A stretch of 30,572 bases of DNA from DASXRC01 sp036506495. GTDB lineage: Bacteria > Actinomycetota > Actinomycetes > Mycobacteriales > Micromonosporaceae. The first letter of the stretch is position 1, and each line of letters begins with the position of its first letter. The stretch spans positions 1 through 30,572 of the forward strand of contig DASXRQ010000126.1 of NCBI GenBank assembly GCA_036506495.1. Direction: 5' to 3'. Of this stretch, positions 23,449-30,572 are shown one piece after another. The notes under the pieces were generated by a model. The model saw only the letters and a list, made by a program, of their open reading frames with translations, ran no database searches and was not told where the DNA came from. Position numbers and translations under genes: made by a program.

Positions 23449-25107
23449 ATGGCCAACCCGGCGATCCTGACCGTCGATGACGATCCCGCCGTCTCCCGCG
23501 CGGTGGCGCGTGACCTTCGACGCCATTACGGCGACCGATACCGCATCGTGCGGGCCACCGCCGGCGCCGAGGCGCTGGACGCCCTCCGCGAGATCAAGCT
23601 CCGGGGCGACCAGGTCGCCGTCCTCCTGGCCGACTACCGGATGCCGCAGATGAACGGCATCCAGTTCCTGGAGTCGGCCATGGACCTGTTTCCGCGCGCC
23701 CGCCGGGTGCTGCTGACGGCGTACGCCGACACCGAGGCCGCGATCGACGCGATCAACCTCGTCGACGTCGACCACTACCTGCTCAAGCCGTGGAACCCAC
23801 CCGAGGAGAAGTTGTACCCGGTGATCGACGGGCTGCTGGAGCTGTGGCAGGCCACGCCGGACGCGTTGAGCATGGAGATCAGGGTGGTCGGACACCGCTG
23901 GTCTGCCCCGTCATTCAAGGTGCGTGACTTCCTCGCCCGCAACCTCGTCCCGTACCGCTGGCTGCTCGCCGACGAGCCCGAGGGGGCGCGGCTGCTCGCC
24001 GCGGCCGGATGCACGGCCGGGGAGGTTCCGCTCGTCGTGACGAGCGACGGCAAATCCCTGGTCATGCCGACCGAGGCGGACCTGGCTGCGCAGGTGGGCC
24101 TGACCACCGTGCCCGCGGCGGACTTCTACGACCTCGTCGTGGTCGGCGCCGGACCGGCCGGGCTGGGCGCGGCCGTGTACGGCGCGTCGGAAGGCCTGCG
24201 GACCGTGCTCGTCGAGCGCCGCGCGACCGGGGGCCAGGCCGGGCAGAGCAGCCGGATCGAGAACTACCTCGGCTTCCCCGATGGGGTCTCCGGCGCGCAG
24301 CTGACCGAGCGGGCCCGCCGACAGGCGGTGAAGTTCGGCGCCGAGCTGCTCAGCGCCCGGGAGGTCACCGGCCTCGAGGCTGCCGGGACCACCCGGCTGA
24401 TCCGCTTCCGCGACGGGTCGACGGTCGCGGCCCACACTGTGGTGCTGGCGACGGGCGTGGCGTACCGCCTGCTCACCGCGCCGGGGTTGAGCGAGCTGCG
24501 CGGCCGCGGCGTCTTCTACGGCTCCGCGGCGACCGAGGCGCCGAGCTGCGCGGGCGACGACGTCTACATCGTCGGCGGTGCGAATTCCGCCGGACAGGCG
24601 GCGGTGTACTTCGCCCGGTACGCCCGGCGGGTGAACATCGTCATCCGCGCCCGCGACCTGCGCCGCTCGATGTCCCAGTACTTGATCGAGCAGATCGCCG
24701 GCATCGAGAACATCGCCGTGCACCCGGGCACCGAGGTGTCCGCGGCCGAGGGCGACGAGCACCTCGAACGGCTGACGCTGCGGGACACCGCGACCGGGGA
24801 GACCCGCGCAGTCGACACGTCCTGGCTGTTCATCTTCATCGGCGCGGAGCCACACACCGACTGGCTCGACCGCGCCGTGACCCGCGACGAGCGCGGCTTC
24901 GTCGTCACGGGCCCGGACCTGATCGCCGGCGGGCAGCGCCCGGCCGGTTGGTCGCTCCCCCGCGACCCGTACCACCTGGAGTCCAGCATGCCGGGAGTCT
25001 TCGCGGCCGGCGACGTGCGGGCCGACTCGGTCAAACGCGTCGCCTCGGCCGTCGGCGAGGGCGCGATGGCGGTGTCGCTGGTCCACCGTTACCTGGAGGC
25101 GCAATGA
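23449..25107 (+). CDS. Fused response regulator/thioredoxin-reductase-like flavoprotein
   Basis: The 552-aa protein has three parts. Residues 1-135 are a receiver domain with the acidic cluster Asp10-12, phospho-acceptor Asp62, Thr90 and Lys113. Residues 143-220 look like a glutaredoxin/thioredoxin-type fold but have no CxxC. Residues 227-552 are a thioredoxin-reductase-like flavoprotein with GAGPAG (233-238), an NAD(P) site VGGANSAG (375-382) and a C-terminal 'FAAGDVR'. The redox CxxC of true thioredoxin reductase is replaced by ATEA (360-363); a lone Cys367 follows. Signal output therefore seems to be the flavoenzyme itself rather than DNA binding. ATG 23449 is used, but GGAGG is only 1 nt away, so TTG 23437 is possible. 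The stop overlaps the kinase start. Confidence 0.9.
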   Translation: MANPAILTVDDDPAVSRAVARDLRRHYGDRYRIVRATAGAEALDALREIKLRGDQVAVLLADYRMPQMNGIQFLESAMDLFPRARRVLLTAYADTEAAIDAINLVDVDHYLLKPWNPPEEKLYPVIDGLLELWQATPDALSMEIRVVGHRWSAPSFKVRDFLARNLVPYRWLLADEPEGARLLAAAGCTAGEVPLVVTSDGKSLVMPTEADLAAQVGLTTVPAADFYDLVVVGAGPAGLGAAVYGASEGLRTVLVERRATGGQAGQSSRIENYLGFPDGVSGAQLTERARRQAVKFGAELLSAREVTGLEAAGTTRLIRFRDGSTVAAHTVVLATGVAYRLLTAPGLSELRGRGVFYGSAATEAPSCAGDDVYIVGGANSAGQAAVYFARYARRVNIVIRARDLRRSMSQYLIEQIAGIENIAVHPGTEVSAAEGDEHLERLTLRDTATGETRAVDTSWLFIFIGAEPHTDWLDRAVTRDERGFVVTGPDLIAGGQRPAGWSLPRDPYHLESSMPGVFAAGDVRADSVKRVASAVGEGAMAVSLVHRYLEAQ

Positions 25108-26528
25108 CCGAGCAGCGGCTCACCCCGGACCAGCTGCGCACCCTGTTCCTGTTCGAGAAGCTCGACGACGACCAGCTCGCGTTCCTGTCCGACAACGGGA
25201 AGGTCGAGCGGTTTGACGCCGGCTCGACCGTCTACGAGGAGGGCGACCCGGCGACGTGCTTCTACGTGCTGCTCTCCGGCACCGTGGCGCTCCGCCGGCG
25301 GGTTCACGGGGACGACCTCGACATCAGCCGCACCGATCAGCGCGGCGTATACGCCGGCGCGATGCAGGCGTACCTCGGCGATCGGGTCGCCCAGATCTAC
25401 CCCAACAGCTTCGTGGCGATCAGCGACATCGAGCTGTTCACGCTGCCGGCCGACCTGTTCGGCCAGATCATGCGCGACTGGTTCCCGATGGCGATGCACC
25501 TGCTCGAGGGCCTGTTCCTGGCGATGCGCAACACCCAAACGATCGTCGGCGAGCGACAGCGGCTGCTCGCGCTCGGCTCGCTGTCGGCCGGGCTCACACA
25601 CGAGCTCAACAACCCGGCCGCGGCGGCCGTGCGAGCCACCTCTGTGCTCCGACAGCGGGTCGCCGGCATGCGCGCGAAGCTCGCCATGATCGCTGACGGC
25701 CGACTCGACGGGCGGCAGCTGCAGAAGCTCGTCGAGCTTCAGGAGGAGGCCGTCAAGCGGGCCGCCGCCGCGCCGGAGCGGTCGCCGGTGGCCACCAGTG
25801 ACGCCGAGGATGCGCTCGGCGACTGGCTCGACGCGCGCGACATCCAGGGAGCGTGGGACCTCGCGCCGACGCTCGTCGCCGGCGGCGTCGGCCCCGAGTG
25901 GCTGGGCCAGGTGGCCGAGGCGATCGGACCCGAGAACCTCGACGCCGCGGTGCGCTGGCTCACGTACACGCTCGACACCGAGATGCTCATGAGCGAGATC
26001 GACGACGCGGTCAGCCGGATCTCGGGGCTGGTTGCCGCCGCCAAGCAGTACTCACAGCTGGATCGAGCGCCGTTCCAGACCGTCGACGTGCACGACCTGC
26101 TCGGCGCCACGCTGGTCATGGTCAAGGGCAAGATCCCGAAGGGCGTCCGTGTGGTGAAGGAGTTCGACCGCTCGCTGCCCAAGATCCCGGCGTACGCGGC
26201 GGAGCTGAACCAGGTGTGGACCAACCTCATCGACAACGCGCTCGGCGCGATGGGCGAGACCGGCACGCTCAGCGTGCGCACGTGGCGGGAGAGCGACCAG
26301 GTCGTGGTCGAGATCGGGGACACCGGCACGGGCATCGCACCCGACATTCGGCCCCGCATCTTCGAGCCGTTCTTCACGACGAAGCCGGTCGGCGAGGGCA
26401 CCGGGCTCGGGCTCGACATCTCGTACCGGATCGTCGTCAACAAGCACCACGGCGACATCCGCGTCGAATCGCGGCCGGGCGACACCCGGTTCCGGGTCTA
26501 CCTGCCGATCAACCCGGAGACCGCGTAG
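25104..26528 (+). CDS. Cyclic-nucleotide-binding-domain sensor histidine kinase
   Basis: The 474-aa protein starts with a cNMP-binding-type beta barrel (about residues 10-125, 'FDAGSTVYEEGDPATCFYVLLSG'). A dimerisation region follows, with 'GSLSAGLTHELNNPAAA' (phospho-acceptor His166), and then a HATPase domain. That domain has the N box 'NLIDNALGAM' (374-383), G1 GDTGTG (405-410), F box FEPFF (420-424) and G2 GEGTGLGL (430-437). No membrane helices are present, so it is a soluble kinase. ATG 25104 overlaps the stop of the receiver-flavoprotein gene (ATGA) with GGAGG upstream. It is the natural partner to phosphorylate Asp62 of that protein. The usual Arg-containing cNMP phosphate cassette is not obvious, so the ligand is uncertain. 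Confidence 0.9.
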   Translation: MTEQRLTPDQLRTLFLFEKLDDDQLAFLSDNGKVERFDAGSTVYEEGDPATCFYVLLSGTVALRRRVHGDDLDISRTDQRGVYAGAMQAYLGDRVAQIYPNSFVAISDIELFTLPADLFGQIMRDWFPMAMHLLEGLFLAMRNTQTIVGERQRLLALGSLSAGLTHELNNPAAAAVRATSVLRQRVAGMRAKLAMIADGRLDGRQLQKLVELQEEAVKRAAAAPERSPVATSDAEDALGDWLDARDIQGAWDLAPTLVAGGVGPEWLGQVAEAIGPENLDAAVRWLTYTLDTEMLMSEIDDAVSRISGLVAAAKQYSQLDRAPFQTVDVHDLLGATLVMVKGKIPKGVRVVKEFDRSLPKIPAYAAELNQVWTNLIDNALGAMGETGTLSVRTWRESDQVVVEIGDTGTGIAPDIRPRIFEPFFTTKPVGEGTGLGLDISYRIVVNKHHGDIRVESRPGDTRFRVYLPINPETA

Positions 26529-26535
26529 GCAGCAA

Positions 26536-26555
26536 GCGCCGCCCGCCGGCGGCGC
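26536..26555. terminator. GC-rich hairpin between convergent genes
   Basis: GCGCCGCC-CGCC-GGCGGCGC is a perfect 8-bp stem with a 4-nt loop, starting 8 nt after the kinase stop and facing the 3' end of the convergent small membrane protein gene at 26601. It has no U-tract. It is a likely terminator for the kinase transcript. Confidence 0.5.
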
Positions 26556-26600
26556 GAGCCGCCCGAGCGGAGCGAGGGCCGGCTGGCCCAGCGCACTCCA

Positions 26601-26810
26601 TCACTGGGACGGCTGCGGCACCGAGGTGCACCGCACCTTCGGATTGACGCCCACGTAGTTGAGCGGGCCGGCGACGACCGTGACCGCGATCGTGCTGGCC
26701 TTGGTGCAGCTCTCGCCTCCGGTGTTGAAGTATCCGCGCTGGCCGGCGGCGATCGCGCCGATGATCAGCCAGATGAGGACGAGCACTCCGCCGATCGAGG
26801 TGCCCCGCAC
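26601..26810 (-). CDS. Small membrane-anchored conserved protein
   Basis: The 69-aa product has one transmembrane helix (about residues 6-24, 'IGGVLVLIWLIIGAIAAGQ') and a short exterior domain with Cys35 and Cys61, which could form a disulfide. The stretch 'VVAGPLNYVGVNPKV' is notable for such a small protein. I recall similar short actinobacterial hypotheticals but no function. GTG 26810 is preferred because GGGAGG lies 6-7 nt upstream and the helix follows. The longer ORF from ATG 26918 would begin inside the dispersed repeat copy B. Confidence 0.75.
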   Translation of the reverse strand: MRGTSIGGVLVLIWLIIGAIAAGQRGYFNTGGESCTKASTIAVTVVAGPLNYVGVNPKVRCTSVPQPSQ

Positions 26811-26917
26811 CGCGTACCTCCCGGGGTCTGGGAATCTTCCTCCGACAGGTGTCGATACCCAGCCCGGCGTACCGGAAACCCGATCGTCCATTGCGGACGT
26901 TCCGGACGGTGCCGCCA

Positions 26918-26997
26918 TGATCGTCGCAACCCGGCACAGGTTGGGCCGTCCGCGGCCCGCAACATGCCAACCTCCGCAAGGTTGCGGCGACCTCGGG
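26918..26997 (-). repeat. Dispersed intergenic element, copy B
   Basis: On the minus strand, the stop of the F420-reductase-like gene is followed by CCC plus four bases and then a 73-nt element (26990-26918). Its ends match copy A at 23/24 and 19/22 positions. It can fold into three consecutive hairpins: CAACCT-TGCGG-AGGTTG, then GGGCCG-CGGA-CGGCCC, then AACC-TGTGCC-GGTT. CCGCAA-CC-TTGCGG at the left end is also a perfect palindrome. The last base of the element abuts a possible ATG of the downstream small gene. Confidence 0.6.
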
Positions 26998-27624
26998 TCA
27001 GCGCTGCGCGCCGCGCAGTCCCTCGCGGACGCGCTCCGCGGTCAGGTCGGCGACGTAAACCGGCGTGTCCGGCTGCTGGCGCCAACTGTCGTCGAGGCCG
27101 CCGGCGTCGATCGGGTCGAAGCCGAGCTCGTCGACCAGCGACATGACCAATCGCTTGGCGTCCGCATCGTCGCCGGCCACCGGTAGCGCGATCCGGTCCG
27201 GGTCGCCGGCGGGCCGGCCGAGGTCGATCAGGTGTTGGGCGACGATGGTGTTGAATGCCTTGATCACCGTTGCTCCGGGCAGGACGTTCGCCGTCCACCG
27301 GCTGGACGTGACGCTCTTCGTCGAGATCGGCTCGATGTCGCCGTCCCGGCGCGGGTAGTAGTTGTTGGCGTCGACCACGATCCTGCCGCGGAGTGCCTCT
27401 GCGGGCAGCGCGGGCACCGCACGCGTCGGCGTCGCGATGATCACGAGCTCGGCGTCGGCCGCCGCCTCGGGCACCGTGCCCGCGCTGGCCCCGGTCTCCT
27501 CGGTGAGCTGAGCGAGCGACTGTGGTCCACGCGAGTTCGCCACCGTCACCCGATGGCCGAGGGCCTGCAGGCGTCGGGTGAGCGCAGCGCCGACGTGTCC
27601 CGACCCGATGATCCCGATCTTCAT
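26998..27624 (-). CDS. NADPH-dependent F420 reductase-like oxidoreductase
   Basis: The 208-aa protein starts with 'MKIGIIGSGHVGAALTRRL', the Rossmann GSGHVG (7-12). It follows the COG2085 pattern, with 'VIIATPTRAVPAL', 'VDANNYYPRRDG' and 'VIKAFNTI'. Family members transfer hydride between NADPH and a deazaflavin or act on related substrates; the exact acceptor is uncertain. The SRG after strand 2 fits NADP(H). GAGGAG lies 8 nt ahead of the ATG. It is divergent from the exonuclease gene, and the dispersed element follows its stop. Confidence 0.88.
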   Translation of the reverse strand: MKIGIIGSGHVGAALTRRLQALGHRVTVANSRGPQSLAQLTEETGASAGTVPEAAADAELVIIATPTRAVPALPAEALRGRIVVDANNYYPRRDGDIEPISTKSVTSSRWTANVLPGATVIKAFNTIVAQHLIDLGRPAGDPDRIALPVAGDDADAKRLVMSLVDELGFDPIDAGGLDDSWRQQPDTPVYVADLTAERVREGLRGAQR

Positions 27625-27721
27625 CTCCTACGCTCCTCTGCTCGTCGCGGGCCGGTTGCGGTCACGGCCGGCCACTCCGCTCCTCCCCACAACTATCGCG
27701 CCGATGCGGCAAGCTGGGTGG

Positions 27722-28495
27722 GTGCGCCTCGCGACCTGGAACGTGAACTCGGTCCGGTCCCGCCTGCCCCGCCTGCTGCCGTGGCTGGTCGAGACGAAAC
27801 CGGACGTCGTGTGTCTCCAGGAGACGAAGATCGCCGCGGACGCGTTCCCGGCCGCCGAGGTCGGCGAGCTCGGGTACGCCGCGGCGGTGCACGGCGACGG
27901 CCGGTGGAACGGCGTCGCGGTGCTGTCCCGCGTCGGCCTCGACGACATCACACTCGGATTCGCGGGCGAGCCGGGCTTCCCGGACGTCGAGGCCCGCGCG
28001 ATCGGTGCGACGTGCGGTGGGGTGCGCGTCTGGTCGATCTACGCGCCGAACGGTCGCTCTCCCGATTCCCCGCACTACGCGTATAAGTTGTCCTGGTTCG
28101 AGGCGTTCACGATCGCCCTGGGCCCGGAGATCGCGGCCCGGCCCGAGCTCGCGGTGTGCGGCGACTTCAACGTAGCGCCCACCGACGCCGACGTGTGGGA
28201 CCCGGCCGCGTTCATCGGCGACACGCACGTCACCGAGCCCGAGCGGCGGGCGCTGGCGCACCTGCGCGACGCCGGGCTGCGCGACGTCGTCCCGACGTCG
28301 ATGAAGGGCCCGCACCCGTTCACCTACTGGGACTACCGCGCCGGGATGTTCCACAAGAACATGGGCATGCGGATCGACCTCGTGTACGCCACCGAGCCCC
28401 TCGTGGCCCGGGTCACCTCGGCGTATGTGGACCGGGAGGCCCGCAAGGGCAAGCTGCCCTCCGACCACGCCCCGATCGTCGTCGACCTGACGTAA
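27722..28495 (+). CDS. xthA: Exodeoxyribonuclease III (AP endonuclease)
   Basis: The 257-aa enzyme acts on double-stranded DNA as a 3'-5' exonuclease and AP endonuclease in base-excision repair. The family residues are all visible: Asn7 in 'ATWNVNS', the Mg-binding Glu34 in LQETK, Tyr108 in 'IYAPNG', Asp148/Asn150 in GDFNVAPTD, and Asp248-His249 in PSDHAP. GTG 27722 aligns exactly with the usual start before RLATWN. ATG 27704 is a second option: AACTAT at 27691-27696 lies 7 nt ahead of it, which would fit leaderless translation. Confidence 0.95.
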   Translation: MRLATWNVNSVRSRLPRLLPWLVETKPDVVCLQETKIAADAFPAAEVGELGYAAAVHGDGRWNGVAVLSRVGLDDITLGFAGEPGFPDVEARAIGATCGGVRVWSIYAPNGRSPDSPHYAYKLSWFEAFTIALGPEIAARPELAVCGDFNVAPTDADVWDPAAFIGDTHVTEPERRALAHLRDAGLRDVVPTSMKGPHPFTYWDYRAGMFHKNMGMRIDLVYATEPLVARVTSAYVDREARKGKLPSDHAPIVVDLT

Positions 28496-28583
28496 CAAGG
28501 GGGCTGTGCCGCGGACCGGCAAGCCCGGCGTACCACAAGGATGTTCAAGACGGCGCGCCGGACGGCCCGGCAGGCTGGCGGGC

Positions 28584-29000
28584 ATGGCATCCGTACGCAG
28601 GGAGATTGTGGTCGAGGCACCGCCGGACACCGTGTGGGCGGCGCTTCGGGACTGGGGCGCCGTGCACCGGCGGCTGGTGCCCGGCTTTGTCGTGGACGCC
28701 CGCCTCGACGGCGAGGACCGCATCGTCACGTTCTTCAACGGCGCCACGGTGCGTGAGCTCTTTGTCGACCTTGACGACGAGGCGCGGCGGCTTGTCTGGT
28801 CGGTCGTCGACGGGCCGTACGCCCACCACAACGCGTCCGCGCAGGTCTTGGCCGACGGCTCGAACCACACCCGGTTCGTCTGGATCGCCGACGTGTTGCC
28901 GCACGACGCCGCGCCCCACCTGGCCGGGCTCATGGAACGGGGTCTCTGGGTGCTCAAACGCACTCTTGAGGCGCCGCGCGGCAGCGACGGCCGGGATTGA
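28584..29000 (+). CDS. SRPBCC family (START/Bet v1-like) protein
   Basis: The 138-aa protein has the SRPBCC layout: a first strand 'EIVVEAPPDTVWAALRDWGAVHRR', a curved sheet with 'VVDARLDGEDRIVTFFNGATVRELFVDLDDE', and a long C-terminal helix ('HLAGLMERGLWVLKRTLE'). Such folds bind hydrophobic ligands or act as small cyclases and hydrolases. No catalytic residue can be assigned. The chosen ATG has no strong ribosome binding site. Its stop overlaps a TTGACA that may belong to the downstream gene's promoter. Confidence 0.85.
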   Translation: MASVRREIVVEAPPDTVWAALRDWGAVHRRLVPGFVVDARLDGEDRIVTFFNGATVRELFVDLDDEARRLVWSVVDGPYAHHNASAQVLADGSNHTRFVWIADVLPHDAAPHLAGLMERGLWVLKRTLEAPRGSDGRD

Positions 29001-29042
29001 CACGCGATACATCTAGATATGTTTGGCCAACGATGTTTGGCT
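28997..29042 (+). promoter_or_regulatory. Candidate promoter and repeat cluster before the GH3 gene
   Basis: A perfect -35 hexamer TTGACA (28997-29002) is followed by TATGTT (29018-29023), with a spacer of only 15 bp. The repeat ATGTTTGGCY occurs at 29019-29028 and 29033-29042. The palindromes ATCTAGAT (29011-29018) and TTGGCCAA (29022-29029) overlap the region. It is clearly more AT-rich than its surroundings. A sugar-responsive repressor could bind here, but the CebR box is not present. Confidence 0.35.
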
Positions 29043-29144
29043 AGCAGGCGAAGTAGCAATAGCCCTCAGTCGATTTGCGGGCTGTTCGCCGACTCGTATC
29101 GGTTGTGTGGCCCGCGCTGTCCGCATCCGATCCGAGGAGGCCCC

Positions 29145-30572
<1,428 letters not shown>

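Noticed and set aside
26811..26918. N-terminal extension of the small membrane protein from ATG 26918
   Set aside because: The internal GTG 26810 has a strong Shine-Dalgarno sequence and places the transmembrane helix at the N-terminus; the extension looks like intergenic sequence adjoining the repeat.

Overview
The window is about 30.6 kb of very GC-rich DNA. It has frequent GTG/TTG starts, short intergenic gaps and overlapping stop/start codons. This points to a high-GC actinomycete. Gene content (DUF6510 and DUF6458 proteins, an F420-reductase-like protein, a proline-rich class A PBP) fits the Micromonosporaceae best, but the family assignment is an inference. It reads as ordinary chromosome: no integrase, transposase, phage gene, tRNA, rRNA or CRISPR array was seen.

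Layout. 1-3.4 kb: the 3' end of an amidohydrolase, then a dimethylglycine/sarcosine dehydrogenase-type flavoprotein preceded by an operator-like repeat cluster. 3.4-7.3 kb: a small membrane protein (+), then on the minus strand a VOC protein, TrmB, a transglutaminase-like protein co-transcribed with a MerR/GyrI-like regulator, and an unknown 182-aa protein. 7.4-9.0 kb: a minus-strand operon of sulfite-oxidase-like enzyme, flavin reductase and DUF6510 zinc-ribbon protein. 9.0-15.3 kb: an epoxide hydrolase converging on a bifunctional PBP, an unrecognised 492-aa protein, and a divergent patatin-like lipase. 15.3-19.0 kb: a broken methyltransferase remnant, then an aldehyde dehydrogenase/zinc alcohol dehydrogenase operon converging on an SDR. 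19.1-20.5 kb: a large hairpin, a GH6 cellulase gene interrupted by an in-frame amber codon, and a DUF6458 membrane protein. 20.5-22.8 kb: a TetR regulator divergent from an FAD oxidoreductase with two matched operators between them; the oxidoreductase runs antisense through a GlsB-family gene that is coupled to a 43-aa ORF. 22.9-26.5 kb: a helical unknown protein, then a two-gene redox signalling module (receiver fused to a thioredoxin-reductase-like flavoprotein, and a cyclic-nucleotide-binding histidine kinase). 26.6-30.6 kb: a small membrane-anchored protein, an F420-reductase-like protein, exonuclease III, an SRPBCC protein and the 5' part of a secreted GH3 beta-glucosidase.

The observations most worth following are: (i) a 73-74 bp dispersed element present twice, 23.6 kb apart and inverted, each copy starting exactly 7 nt after the stop codon of an unrelated gene; (ii) the amber codon splitting an otherwise well-preserved GH6 gene; (iii) the REC-TrxR-like/CNB-kinase pair, in which the flavoprotein lacks the CxxC; (iv) the tandem TetR operators; (v) the 222-bp antisense overlap of a flavoprotein with GlsB; and (vi) an unrecognised 492-aa protein with a Rossmann-like centre.
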